Shown one piece after another: positions 1 through 7,256 of a DNA stretch of 10,390 nt. Every line of letters starts with the position of its first letter. The stretch's first letter is position 1. Source of the DNA: Flavobacteriales bacterium. Lineage in GTDB: Bacteria; Bacteroidota; Bacteroidia; Flavobacteriales_D; Cryomorphaceae. The position numbers and the translations under genes were made by a program. Below the pieces are notes generated by a model that was given only the letters and a program-made list of their open reading frames with translations, ran no database searches and was not told the DNA's origin. The stretch lies in assembly GCA_020200995.1 (NCBI GenBank), contig JAIVHQ010000237.1, forward strand, positions 1-10,390, read 5' to 3'.

Positions 1-2
1 CC

Positions 3-176
3 GCCATAGTCGTGCATTTTTCCGTGTATTACGGCAACATAGGCAGCTATATGCAAAATCCGGTGAACAACCCCGCTATTCCGGCCACCTTCGCCATTGT
101 GCTCAGCACGGTAGCGGGCCTTGCAGTGCTGGGCCTTACGGCAAATAAAACTTACAGACAAAAACCCGTGCTATGA
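3..176 (+). CDS. C-terminal end of a membrane protein (partial, 5' end outside window)
   Basis: An open frame enters from the left edge and gives 57 residues before a TGA at 174-176. The visible part is hydrophobic: a segment with VHFSVYYGNIG, a short polar stretch (MQNPVNNP), then a long apolar run (about residues 29-47, ATFAIVLSTVAGLAVLGL) that is a good transmembrane helix, ending in a short basic tail (TANKTYRQKPVL). The stop overlaps the ATG of the acyl-CoA synthetase gene (ATGA at 173-176), so the two are very likely translated from one message. I do not recognise the family from this fragment. A membrane partner of the synthetase is plausible only from context. Confidence 0.72.
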   Translation, partial: AIVVHFSVYYGNIGSYMQNPVNNPAIPATFAIVLSTVAGLAVLGLTANKTYRQKPVL

Positions 177-1669
177 GCGTACCACACACCGACTGGATAG
201 GAAAGTGGGCCCGCTACAGCCCCGACAAAGTAGCCATTCGGGAAACCGAAGCCGGCATCGATATCAGCTATGCAGCGCTCAACGCCATGGCCGAGCGCAT
301 GGCAGGCAGGCTGCACCACGGGCATGGCCTTAAGCATGGCGACCGCATCGCCGTGTTGAGTAGTTTTTGCATTCCGCTCATCGCCCTTTTCAGCGCAGCG
401 CAGAAGGCGGGCTTCGTACTTGTGCCCATCAACACCCGCCTCACGCCACGCGAGGTGGCCTATCAGGTGAAGGATGCCGGCGCCAAGCTGCTGATCGCAG
501 AACCGGAATTTGCCGAAAAGGCGGCACTACTCGAGGATTTGCCTAAAGTTCAGGACTGGGCGGCACTCAGCGAACCAAATGACAACACTTACAGCGCCGA
601 GGTGCAGGAGGACGACCTCGCTTTTATCCTCTACACTTCAGGCACCACGGGTTTCCCGAAAGGGGCCATGTACACCCACAAAATGCTGTTTTGGAACAGC
701 ATCAACACCCAGCTGCGCCTCGACCTGCACAGCGCGGACGTAACCCTGAACTGCATGCCCGCCTTCCACACCGGCGGCTGGAATGTGCTCATTACCCCCA
801 TGCTGCACCACGGGGCCTCGGTATGGCTCATGCGAAATTTTGAGCCGGGAGCGGCTTTGCGCAGCCTCGAAGAAAGTAGCAGCACACTCTTCATGGCCGT
901 GCCCACCATGCTCAAGATGCTGAGCGATGATGCCCGTTTTGCGGAAAGCAAGCTGGAATGCATCCGATACTTTATCGTGGGCGGCGAGGCACTGCCCATA
1001 CCCGTCATCGAGCAATGGGCCGAGAAGGGAATTCCCATCAGGCAGGGCTACGGCCTCACGGAAGTGGGCCCCAATGTGACTTCGCTCCATCACAACGACA
1101 CCCTACGCAAGCGCGGAAGCATCGGTTTTCCGAATTTCTACATCGACACGCGCATCGTGAAAGAAGCCGGCGATGACTGCCCACCTGATGAAGTGGGTGA
1201 GCTCTGGCTCAAAGGCCCCAATGTGAGCCCCGGCTATTGGAACAATGAAGCCGCCAATGCCGAGAGCTATACCGACGGCTGGTTTAAAACCGGCGACCTG
1301 CTCCGCGCCGATGCAGAAGGCTACCTCTACGTGGAGGGCCGCAAGAAAGAGATGTACATCAGCGGCGGCGAAAATGTGTACCCCCGCGAGGTGGAAAAGG
1401 TGCTTCAGGAGCACCCTGCCGTGGCCGAAGCCGCTGTGGTGGGCGTGCCACACGAGCGCTGGGGTGAAGCCGGGGCGGCTTTCCTGAGCCTCAAATCACC
1501 CGCAACCGAAGCAGAGCTACTCTCCCATTGCCGGGCGGCTTTGGCCAAATTCAAATGCCCCAAACACTTTATTTTTCGCGAGGAACTTCCAAAGAATGCC
1601 ACCGGAAAAATTGACAAGAATTCACTTAAAACCCAATTTACAAATCAACACAAACACAAATCACAATGA
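173..1669 (+). CDS. AMP-forming acyl-CoA synthetase / ligase, substrate unknown
   Basis: This 498-residue cytoplasmic enzyme of the class I adenylate-forming (ANL) superfamily should activate a carboxylic acid to an acyl-adenylate and pass it to coenzyme A. The core motifs are all present: the phosphate-binding loop YTSGTTGFPKG (residues 154-164), GYGLTE (292-297), the TGD motif that binds the ATP ribose (D375), the hinge GRKKEMYISGGENVYP (389-404, with Glu393 where many members have Asp), and PKNATGK with the adenylation lysine K479. Length fits the compact 500-residue medium/long-chain and aryl-CoA ligases, and also MenE-like enzymes. No men genes are nearby, so MenE is not favoured. The start overlaps the preceding stop by ATGA, and the stop overlaps the lipoprotein start in the same way, which points to translational coupling. 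The acyl substrate cannot be read from sequence. Confidence 0.95.
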   Translation: MSVPHTDWIGKWARYSPDKVAIRETEAGIDISYAALNAMAERMAGRLHHGHGLKHGDRIAVLSSFCIPLIALFSAAQKAGFVLVPINTRLTPREVAYQVKDAGAKLLIAEPEFAEKAALLEDLPKVQDWAALSEPNDNTYSAEVQEDDLAFILYTSGTTGFPKGAMYTHKMLFWNSINTQLRLDLHSADVTLNCMPAFHTGGWNVLITPMLHHGASVWLMRNFEPGAALRSLEESSSTLFMAVPTMLKMLSDDARFAESKLECIRYFIVGGEALPIPVIEQWAEKGIPIRQGYGLTEVGPNVTSLHHNDTLRKRGSIGFPNFYIDTRIVKEAGDDCPPDEVGELWLKGPNVSPGYWNNEAANAESYTDGWFKTGDLLRADAEGYLYVEGRKKEMYISGGENVYPREVEKVLQEHPAVAEAAVVGVPHERWGEAGAAFLSLKSPATEAELLSHCRAALAKFKCPKHFIFREELPKNATGKIDKNSLKTQFTNQHKHKSQ

Positions 1670-2184
1670 GAACAACAAAGTTTTTCGCAATGGCTGCTGT
1701 GGCAGCCGCCCTGGCGCTTACCGCCTGTAATGATGATGATGACGACAACGTAGATCCAACACCTCCGCCACCACCGGCCAATCAGGTAGTTGTAGGGTCA
1801 TGGACGGCTTATGATGTATCGCCGCTCCTCAGTGGATTGGGCATCACTGCTGTCACAGCGGAGTTTGAAAGCAACAACACCTACACTGTGGTATCTAGTG
1901 CAGATGGTGCAAACACCACCTTTACAGGAACCTACACTGTAAGTGACGAGGCCACTGAAGATGGGATTTTCAGCATCACCCTGAATCAAAGTGAGCCCAA
2001 CTCACTTACATCTGAGGGAATTTTCAAAGTATATCCGGCCGAGCCCGATAGCATGTGGTATGAAGTTGCTCAGACCATTCCGAGCATCACAGGGGTGACT
2101 CCACCTACTGCCGAAGCCGGTTTTGGAAGCACTTCAGATGGTGCTTTTGGAAACACCAACATCCAAAAATACACCCGCGACTAA
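1666..2184 (+). CDS. surface-type lipoprotein with acidic export signal and lipocalin-like beta domain
   Basis: A 172-residue exported protein. Residues 1-20 form a signal peptide with lipobox ALTAC and lipidated Cys21. The next residues are N followed by five Asp, then N-V-D and a Pro-rich linker (PTPPPPP, 31-37). In Bacteroidota an acidic run right after the Cys is a known lipoprotein export signal that sends the protein to the outer face of the outer membrane, so surface exposure is a reasonable inference. Residues 41-172 start with VVGSWTAYD and continue as short alternating beta strands rich in Thr/Ser, with FTGTYTVSD and GIFSITLNQ, resembling small lipocalin-like domains of Bacteroidota; the exact family is not certain. 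ATG overlaps the synthetase stop (1666-1669). A strong terminator follows the stop by 7 bases, so this is the last gene of that transcript. Confidence 0.9.
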   Translation: MRTTKFFAMAAVAAALALTACNDDDDDNVDPTPPPPPANQVVVGSWTAYDVSPLLSGLGITAVTAEFESNNTYTVVSSADGANTTFTGTYTVSDEATEDGIFSITLNQSEPNSLTSEGIFKVYPAEPDSMWYEVAQTIPSITGVTPPTAEAGFGSTSDGAFGNTNIQKYTRD

Positions 2185-2191
2185 GTTCTAC

Positions 2192-2237
2192 ATCCGAGGC
2201 TGCCCGCATGGGTAGCCTCGGATATTATTTTTATTCC
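2192..2237 (+). terminator. rho-independent terminator
   Basis: A 14-base arm at 2192-2205 (ATCCGAGGCTGCCC) pairs with 2210-2223 around a GCAT loop, with one G-T wobble and no other mismatch. The stem is followed by a T-rich tract (ATTATTTTTATT, 2224-2235). It lies 7 bases after the lipoprotein stop and 22 bases before the beta-barrel ATG. It should end the synthetase/lipoprotein transcript, or act as a partial attenuator before the beta-barrel gene. Confidence 0.9.
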
Positions 2238-2258
2238 TTCACCTTTTAAATTGACCCT

Positions 2259-3869
2259 ATGTCCAAGCGATTTACATGGCTTTTGTGCTCCCTGGCCCTG
2301 CTAACCCTCGGTGAAGTTCGCGCCCAATGGAATCCCGATGGCGGCGATACGCTGGCAGGGGGCAAGCCCGTATACTTCAACCTCGACAACCCGATCACCA
2401 GCGAAAAGGAATTTACCTTTATCGCTTATTTTTTCACTCAAGGGGTGACTTCCAATTTTTACCCCACCAACGACTTTTTTCAAGGCCAGGTACTCGGACG
2501 CCTCTTTGGGCGCAGCACCGCCCGAACGAGCGATACCCTGCGCACGGCCTTTGTGGAGCAGCGTTTCCTGCCCTTTTTCATCTACACTCCCCGCCTGCTC
2601 GACGGCAAGGTGACCCTTCGCGCCAGCTTCGAGATCGACTGGACCTGGGGCGATGCGGCCTACGGGGCAGGTGGTAACCAGGGTGCCGGTTTCAACGCCG
2701 ACTTTGTGAACATCCAAACCCAAAACGTAGAGGCCGAGATCATTCCCGCCAAGGGCTACGCCATCAATCTGGGCCTTATGCGGATGTTCGACTCTCCATA
2801 CCACCCTTACCGCACCACTTTCGATAAGTTGCAAACAAGTGGTTTCCGGCTCTTCTACTGGGCAGGTGACGCAGCGGGTGTCAATGCCCGCCACGATTTT
2901 GACCGTGGCAATATACAGGTGGGCGCCTACAACCTTTGGGAAAACCGCATCGAACTGCCCGACGATGTGTGGCTTTACAAGGCCATGGGCATGTACCGGC
3001 TTTCGCCAAAATGGAATGTGGGCGGCGCCGTGTACCACATCGCCGACAACAGCAGCGGGCGGGGCGGCGCCTCCATACTCGGGCAGGGTCCCAAGAGCTT
3101 GCTCACGGAGTACACGGGCGCATACCGCTTCGTATTTCCGGAAACGCAGTACGAAACCCGCGTCACATGGCTCGGTTCTTTCTTCGACTACAACCAGGAT
3201 TACGCCTTTGGCAACCACAAGCTGAGCGGATTTGCCATGTACAACGGCGGTACCATTACCAGCACGGAGCGCACCATCAGCGAGATCAGCGGTATCGGCG
3301 CCAATATGCGATACGGCTACCGATTTGGCGAAAGCAACAATGACGAGATTGGGTTCGATTACATCTACACCAGCGGCGACGGCAATGGCAACAACGACGG
3401 CAACTACAACGGGGTAATCACGGGAAATACCTGGGGCGCACCGGGCAACCTGCCCATCAGCACGGGTACGGCCCTGCTTTTCCCTTCCGGAAATGTGGTG
3501 AACCGCTACATGCCCCTCGTGAGCGACATTGCCAACATGGGATTCGGGATGAACGCCATCAACTTTTACGCAAACAAAGCCATTGTGCGCAACAAATACA
3601 TCGTCTCGGTAAATGGCGCCTATGCCATGAGCAATGCCAGCCCCAATGGCGGCGGCAATGTGATGGGCACGGAACTCAATGCCGGCTTCATTTGGAAAAT
3701 TGCCACCTTTATGGAGCTGGAACTCCGCGCAGGCACGGTATTTCTCGGCGACTTTTACGACGCGCCCTACACCAACGGAGATGCATTCTTTGCTGAAGAC
3801 CAGCAACTCAACCGTCGCCCCACCGATCCCTGGACTGTTTTTGCCGCATTCAAATGGTTGATGTTTTAA
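2259..3869 (+). CDS. outer-membrane beta-barrel protein, porin-like
   Basis: A 536-residue exported protein with a clear signal peptide (MSKRFTWLLCSLALLTLGEVRA, cut before Q23). The rest alternates apolar and polar residues with many aromatic girdle residues, and ends in a strand finishing with Phe (WTVFAAFKWLMF), the usual beta-signal for insertion by the BAM machinery. There is no TonB box or plug domain visible near the N terminus, so a passive channel or substrate-specific porin is more likely than a TonB-dependent receptor. A Gly/Asn/Asp-rich stretch around residues 373-396 (GDGNGNNDGNYNG) is probably a surface loop. I cannot assign a porin family or substrate. The gene starts just after a strong terminator, with no good promoter or Shine-Dalgarno site in the 22-base gap, and its stop is 1 base before the alpha/beta hydrolase ATG, so the two are almost certainly co-transcribed. 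Confidence 0.85.
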   Translation: MSKRFTWLLCSLALLTLGEVRAQWNPDGGDTLAGGKPVYFNLDNPITSEKEFTFIAYFFTQGVTSNFYPTNDFFQGQVLGRLFGRSTARTSDTLRTAFVEQRFLPFFIYTPRLLDGKVTLRASFEIDWTWGDAAYGAGGNQGAGFNADFVNIQTQNVEAEIIPAKGYAINLGLMRMFDSPYHPYRTTFDKLQTSGFRLFYWAGDAAGVNARHDFDRGNIQVGAYNLWENRIELPDDVWLYKAMGMYRLSPKWNVGGAVYHIADNSSGRGGASILGQGPKSLLTEYTGAYRFVFPETQYETRVTWLGSFFDYNQDYAFGNHKLSGFAMYNGGTITSTERTISEISGIGANMRYGYRFGESNNDEIGFDYIYTSGDGNGNNDGNYNGVITGNTWGAPGNLPISTGTALLFPSGNVVNRYMPLVSDIANMGFGMNAINFYANKAIVRNKYIVSVNGAYAMSNASPNGGGNVMGTELNAGFIWKIATFMELELRAGTVFLGDFYDAPYTNGDAFFAEDQQLNRRPTDPWTVFAAFKWLMF

Positions 3870-3870
3870 T

Positions 3871-4857
3871 ATGAGCGCTATGAAAAATTTACTCCTCGGC
3901 CTTTCCATCCTGTTTGCCCTGAGCATCACGCCAGCGGCGCAGGCACAAATGAATTACGATAGCTTTCAAAAAGTGAGCAGTTTCTCAGAGCTGCAGTACC
4001 CCTTCGCCATGAAGGAGCAGGCCCTTTCGGAAAATGTGCGCATCGCTTACGCCGACGAAGGCAAGGGCAGCACCACTTTGCTGTTTGTGCACGGTCTGGG
4101 CAGCTACGCCCCCGCCTGGAAAAAGCAGGTGGAAGCCCTGAGCAGTACCTACCGCTGCATCGCTGTGGACTTGCCGGGCTATGGCAAATCGTCCAAATAC
4201 GCACACCCCGAGAGCATGACCTTTTTTGCTGACAAGCTCGCCGAACTGGCCGACAGCCTAGGTATCGATGAAGTGGTGATGGTGGGCCACTCCATGGGCG
4301 GACAAATCAGCATGGTGACAGCCCTTCGCCACCCCGACCTGGTGCAAAAGCTGGTGCTCGTAGCCCCGGCCGGGATCGAGACTTTCACAGAAGGAGAGAA
4401 AGAGTGGTTTCGCCGGGCGATTACGCCCAAGGGCGTGCTGCTAACCCCGCTGCAGGCCATCGAAACCAACCTCGCCACCAACTTCTACCACATGCCCGAC
4501 GAGGCGTGGTTTATGGTGCGCGACCGCTATGCCATCACCGGCGCCGGCGATGAATTTCACTGGTATTGCACTGCCATCACCCGCTCCGTACAGGGCATGG
4601 TGAACGAGCCCGTGTACCGCGACCTCCCCTCCATCAAGCAGCCCACTTTGGTGGTGATGGGCGCCAGCGATCGCCTGATTCCGAACCGCTACCTCAATGG
4701 CGGCAGCCCGCGCAGCATCGCCGAGGAAGCAGCTCAACTAATCCCCGACGCGAGGGCTGTTGTGGTCAAAAAAGCCGGTCACTTTGTGATGTTTGAGCAA
4801 GCCGAAAAGGTGAATGAGGAGATTCGGACATTTCTCGGGGGCGGTATGGCCAATTGA
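3871..4857 (+). CDS. exported alpha/beta-hydrolase (esterase/lipase-like)
   Basis: A 328-residue protein with a signal peptide (after MSAM, KNLLLGLSILFALSITPAAQAQ), so it should act in the periplasm or at the outer membrane. The fold is a standard alpha/beta hydrolase: oxyanion-hole HG at 74-75 (LFVHGLG), nucleophile elbow GHSMGG with Ser141, Asp267 in VVMGASDRLIP, and His304 in KAGHFVMFEQ, giving a complete Ser-Asp-His triad. A cap region of helices lies between about residues 165 and 250. An ester hydrolase role fits best; members of this fold also include haloperoxidase-like and C-C bond hydrolases. The first ATG (3871) is 1 base after the beta-barrel stop; an internal ATG at 3880 (MKNLLL) gives a more usual signal peptide and may be the true start. 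With the upstream synthetase it suggests ester cleavage followed by acid activation. Confidence 0.92.
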   Translation: MSAMKNLLLGLSILFALSITPAAQAQMNYDSFQKVSSFSELQYPFAMKEQALSENVRIAYADEGKGSTTLLFVHGLGSYAPAWKKQVEALSSTYRCIAVDLPGYGKSSKYAHPESMTFFADKLAELADSLGIDEVVMVGHSMGGQISMVTALRHPDLVQKLVLVAPAGIETFTEGEKEWFRRAITPKGVLLTPLQAIETNLATNFYHMPDEAWFMVRDRYAITGAGDEFHWYCTAITRSVQGMVNEPVYRDLPSIKQPTLVVMGASDRLIPNRYLNGGSPRSIAEEAAQLIPDARAVVVKKAGHFVMFEQAEKVNEEIRTFLGGGMAN

Positions 4858-4885
4858 AGTTCATGACAGCTGAAGGCATGAAGTC

Positions 4886-4915
4886 TTTGTCGAAGTCTGA
4901 GATGGTGTATATTTG
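4886..4915 (+). promoter_or_regulatory. Bacteroidota-type promoter (TTTG / TAnnTTTG)
   Basis: TTTG at 4886-4889 and TATATTTG at 4908-4915 match the -33 and -7 consensus of Bacteroidota housekeeping promoters exactly, with an 18-base spacer. Transcription should start near 4920-4924, giving a leader of about 25-30 bases before the ATG at 4949. The fit also shows that a TTG start at 4913 would lie inside the -7 box. Confidence 0.75.
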
Positions 4916-4948
4916 GAGGGCGACTGCCTTTTGAGGAGACCATCATTT

Positions 4949-5686
4949 ATGGAGCAATTTGTCACTGTAGCTATTTTCACCTTACCAACCGAGCACCCTG
5001 TGGCACGTGCCAAATTGGAGTCAGAAGGGATTCCTTGCAGGGTGATCGATCAGTATACCATTGAAGTTTATCACTTCATGTCAAATGGTGTGGGAGGTAT
5101 CAAATTGCAAGTTCCCAAAAGCTCTTATGAAAAAGCCAAAGCCCTATTAATCGAAGGCGGCTTTTTACCGGTCAATGATGAAGTGAAATTTTCTTGGTTA
5201 GAACGAATCTTACAAGACAGCCGCACCCAAAAAATGGCGGGTAGGTTGCTGCTTGGACTTTTGATCTTTGTTTGCGCGATATTCATCGGTTTTGTGACCT
5301 ATTCAAAGCTTACCCGTCCCGATCCTTTGCAGGCGGTTCTGAACCACGAATGGTGTGTAAACCATTTCACTTACCAAGGAAAAACATTTTTCCCGGCGAC
5401 TATCAACAGCAATTCCGAACCACAAAACGGGCAGGTACGCATCGCTGAATGGTGCTATGAAAAGCTGGTGATCGCCGAGGATGGAAGCCTTCTTTTACCA
5501 GGCTATTACGGACCGCATATTTCAGGACATTGGCAGCGCAATGCGGAGCATCTGGAGTTTAGCAATCTCGATACTTTGAATTCTATTTTTGGAGGCAGAT
5601 TTGCTTTTGAGCGAGACAATACGACCTTGAAGCTCACCTCAGAAAACACTGAAATTGTGTGCTACAAACATTTATATCAATATTGA
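4949..5686 (+). CDS. DUF2007 domain protein with one membrane helix and beta-rich C-terminal domain
   Basis: A 245-residue protein. Residues 1-75 match the DUF2007 type (putative signal-transducing protein, ACT-like fold): VTVAIFTLPTEHPVARAKLE, then IPCRVID and VGGIKLQVP, and the closing helix YEKAKALLIEGGFL. A transmembrane helix follows at about 97-118 (RLLLGLLIFVCAIFIGFV). Residues 125-245 form a beta-rich domain of about 120 residues (LNHEWCVNHFTYQGKTFFP, later ISGHWQRNAEHLEFS) resembling a lipocalin-like fold, family not recognised. I chose the ATG at 4949 because GAGGAG (4933-4938) lies 10 bases upstream and a clean promoter ends at 4915; the longer frame from TTG 4913 is rejected. A zinc-ribbon gene follows after 3 bases. 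Base composition is visibly more AT-rich than the genes on either side. Confidence 0.82.
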   Translation: MEQFVTVAIFTLPTEHPVARAKLESEGIPCRVIDQYTIEVYHFMSNGVGGIKLQVPKSSYEKAKALLIEGGFLPVNDEVKFSWLERILQDSRTQKMAGRLLLGLLIFVCAIFIGFVTYSKLTRPDPLQAVLNHEWCVNHFTYQGKTFFPATINSNSEPQNGQVRIAEWCYEKLVIAEDGSLLLPGYYGPHISGHWQRNAEHLEFSNLDTLNSIFGGRFAFERDNTTLKLTSENTEIVCYKHLYQY

Positions 5687-5689
5687 TTT

Positions 5690-5869
5690 ATGGCAGAATT
5701 GATTTGCCCTGCATGCGGCTCTGAAGATGTATCTAAACCGAGTTATTCCAAGAAGTCCATGGCTATTGCTATTCTTCTTTTGGGGTTTCCCTTGCCTTTT
5801 ATGGGGCGCGAAGTCCATTGCTTTGAGTGCGGACGGGATTCAAAATATACGCGGCCAAGTGCTAGATGA
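5690..5869 (+). CDS. small zinc-ribbon protein (59 aa) with central hydrophobic segment
   Basis: A short frame from ATG 5690 to TGA 5867-5869 encodes 59 residues. It has two Cys pairs, CPAC at residues 6-9 and CFEC at 44-47, spaced as a zinc ribbon, around a hydrophobic stretch (AIAILLLGFPLPFMG, 25-39). This Cys-pair, hydrophobic run, Cys-pair layout is what is commonly seen at the C terminus of Bacteroidota DUF2007 proteins. Here it is a separate gene 3 bases after the stop of the DUF2007 protein, so the two products probably work together at the membrane. No separate promoter or ribosome-binding site is visible, which suggests translational coupling. The hydrophobic run could be a short membrane anchor or a hydrophobic hairpin. 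Confidence 0.8.
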   Translation: MAELICPACGSEDVSKPSYSKKSMAIAILLLGFPLPFMGREVHCFECGRDSKYTRPSAR

Positions 5870-5882
5870 TTTCTTTCGCTGA

Positions 5883-7256
5883 TTGTCTACCTTCGGGCTT
5901 GTGAAAGGGCGCACCTCCATTTTTACCGAATTTACAGACGCATGCTTCCCATCAGAGGTCGCCTATGTGAAGACGCACAATGAATTCGAAGATTCCGATT
6001 ATTTTGCGATTCTGGAGCGGATGGCCGCGCGCATCAGCCAACCTGAGAATCCCCCGCCGCTGGACCCTTCGATCGACCCGCGAAAATATTCAAGGCTGAA
6101 GAATGCCTTCGAACATAAATTGGAGGCTGCGGATGTAGATGCTTACTACGCGTGGATCACCAAGGTAAACCACCAGATACAGGTGGATGCCATACCGCCG
6201 GCCGAGCAGGCGCGCATCCTTCGTGAGATGGAGGCTTACGCCCCGGGTTGGTTTCACGCAGGCAGTTTTTACCGCACCATTTCGACTTATGAGTTTTACC
6301 TCCTCATACGCTACCGCGAAAAAGACCACCAAACCGTCCAGGCATTTTTGGAGCGCCACCGCGCCACCTATGAAGAAAATGAGCGTGTGCTGACCGAGAT
6401 CAAATCCATCACCTCGCGCCTGGTAAAGGGCGAAAATGCGCCGGGTGTGGACATGGATGAAAAGGGACTCTCGCGGCTGCTCTCCTATTTTCGCGACGAG
6501 CGACTGAGCAAAAAAACGCGCTACCAGGCGTGGCTGGCATTCCACATGTACCACATCAACATCAGGGACATCGCACCGCTGGAAGGGCCCTTGCGCGAGC
6601 TGGAGGACAGCATTTTTAAAGGCGATTTCTACTCGCGGCGAATCCTCGCCAATTTTTACGCGAACAAATTACTGGTGCTCAGTAACCTCGGGAGACATGA
6701 AGAGGCAGCCTATTGCGGATTGCAATCGGTGAAGCACAGCACCGAGGACTACTTGTATTACCTCAACAATTACTGCAGCGTGCTCATGCAGCTCGGACGT
6801 CATCCTCAGGCCGTCGCATACATGAAGAAGGCTATGGAAAGATTTAAGGAGACGCGCGACAAAGGGCGTAAAATTGTTTTCGCTGCCAACTATGCGCGCA
6901 GCCACCATGCACTTGATCAATACAATCCGGGTGCGCGAATGGCGCGCTTGCTTATCGAAGAACTCGGCCAATCCGTTTTTAAGTTTCGGTGGCACTATTT
7001 ATTCAGAATGTACTTTCAGTCTTTGCTGGGCCTCGACCAGGGTGAGGAGGTGCTGCGCTGCGAGCGAAGGTACAAGCTTACAGACTTGGAAAAGCGCGGT
7101 AGGTTCGCACCCTACATAGAAGCCATGGTGCTCGTGGCCAAATACCGCGAGTTTAAGATTCCGGAAAAACTTTTCGAGGACGAGGTGCACCGGCTTAAGG
7201 CTGAAACTCCTGAAAGCGCGCGCCATGAACTGGATGTGCTGCTTTCTAAGGCTTGA
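5883..7256 (+). CDS. helical-repeat (TPR-like) protein of unknown function, start uncertain
   Basis: This frame encodes up to 457 residues of soluble, mostly helical, charged protein with no signal peptide or membrane helix. TPR-like helix pairs are visible, best at about residues 276-325 (LGRHEEAAYCGLQSVKHS, then LYYLNNYCSVLMQLGRHPQA). No catalytic motif is seen. The N terminus is a problem: an in-frame TGA sits at 5880-5882, so the frame can only start at TTG 5883, GTG 5901 or ATG 6021, and none has a convincing Shine-Dalgarno site (GGAG lies 3 bases before 6021). The translation before 6021 looks protein-like (SEVAYVKTHNEFEDSDYFAI), so the ATG start would lose plausible coding sequence. 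Either a rare start is used or the gene has lost its 5' end. It begins 13 bases after the zinc-ribbon gene and is visibly more GC-rich than that gene. Confidence 0.75.
   Translation: MSTFGLVKGRTSIFTEFTDACFPSEVAYVKTHNEFEDSDYFAILERMAARISQPENPPPLDPSIDPRKYSRLKNAFEHKLEAADVDAYYAWITKVNHQIQVDAIPPAEQARILREMEAYAPGWFHAGSFYRTISTYEFYLLIRYREKDHQTVQAFLERHRATYEENERVLTEIKSITSRLVKGENAPGVDMDEKGLSRLLSYFRDERLSKKTRYQAWLAFHMYHINIRDIAPLEGPLRELEDSIFKGDFYSRRILANFYANKLLVLSNLGRHEEAAYCGLQSVKHSTEDYLYYLNNYCSVLMQLGRHPQAVAYMKKAMERFKETRDKGRKIVFAANYARSHHALDQYNPGARMARLLIEELGQSVFKFRWHYLFRMYFQSLLGLDQGEEVLRCERRYKLTDLEKRGRFAPYIEAMVLVAKYREFKIPEKLFEDEVHRLKAETPESARHELDVLLSKA

Noticed and set aside
173..1669. Assignment of the ligase as MenE (o-succinylbenzoate-CoA ligase)
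   Set aside because: Length and motifs would allow it, but no menaquinone genes are nearby and the context points to lipid or ester metabolism.
2301..3929. 542-codon open frame on the minus strand opposite the beta-barrel gene
   Set aside because: Its translation is Val/Ala/Gly/His-rich without domain features, and it mirrors the GC-rich third positions of the plus-strand gene, which has a signal peptide and C-terminal beta-signal.
4913..4948. Longer N terminus of the DUF2007 protein from TTG 4913
   Set aside because: The TTG lies inside a near-perfect promoter -7 box, while ATG 4949 has GAGGAG upstream and gives the usual domain start.
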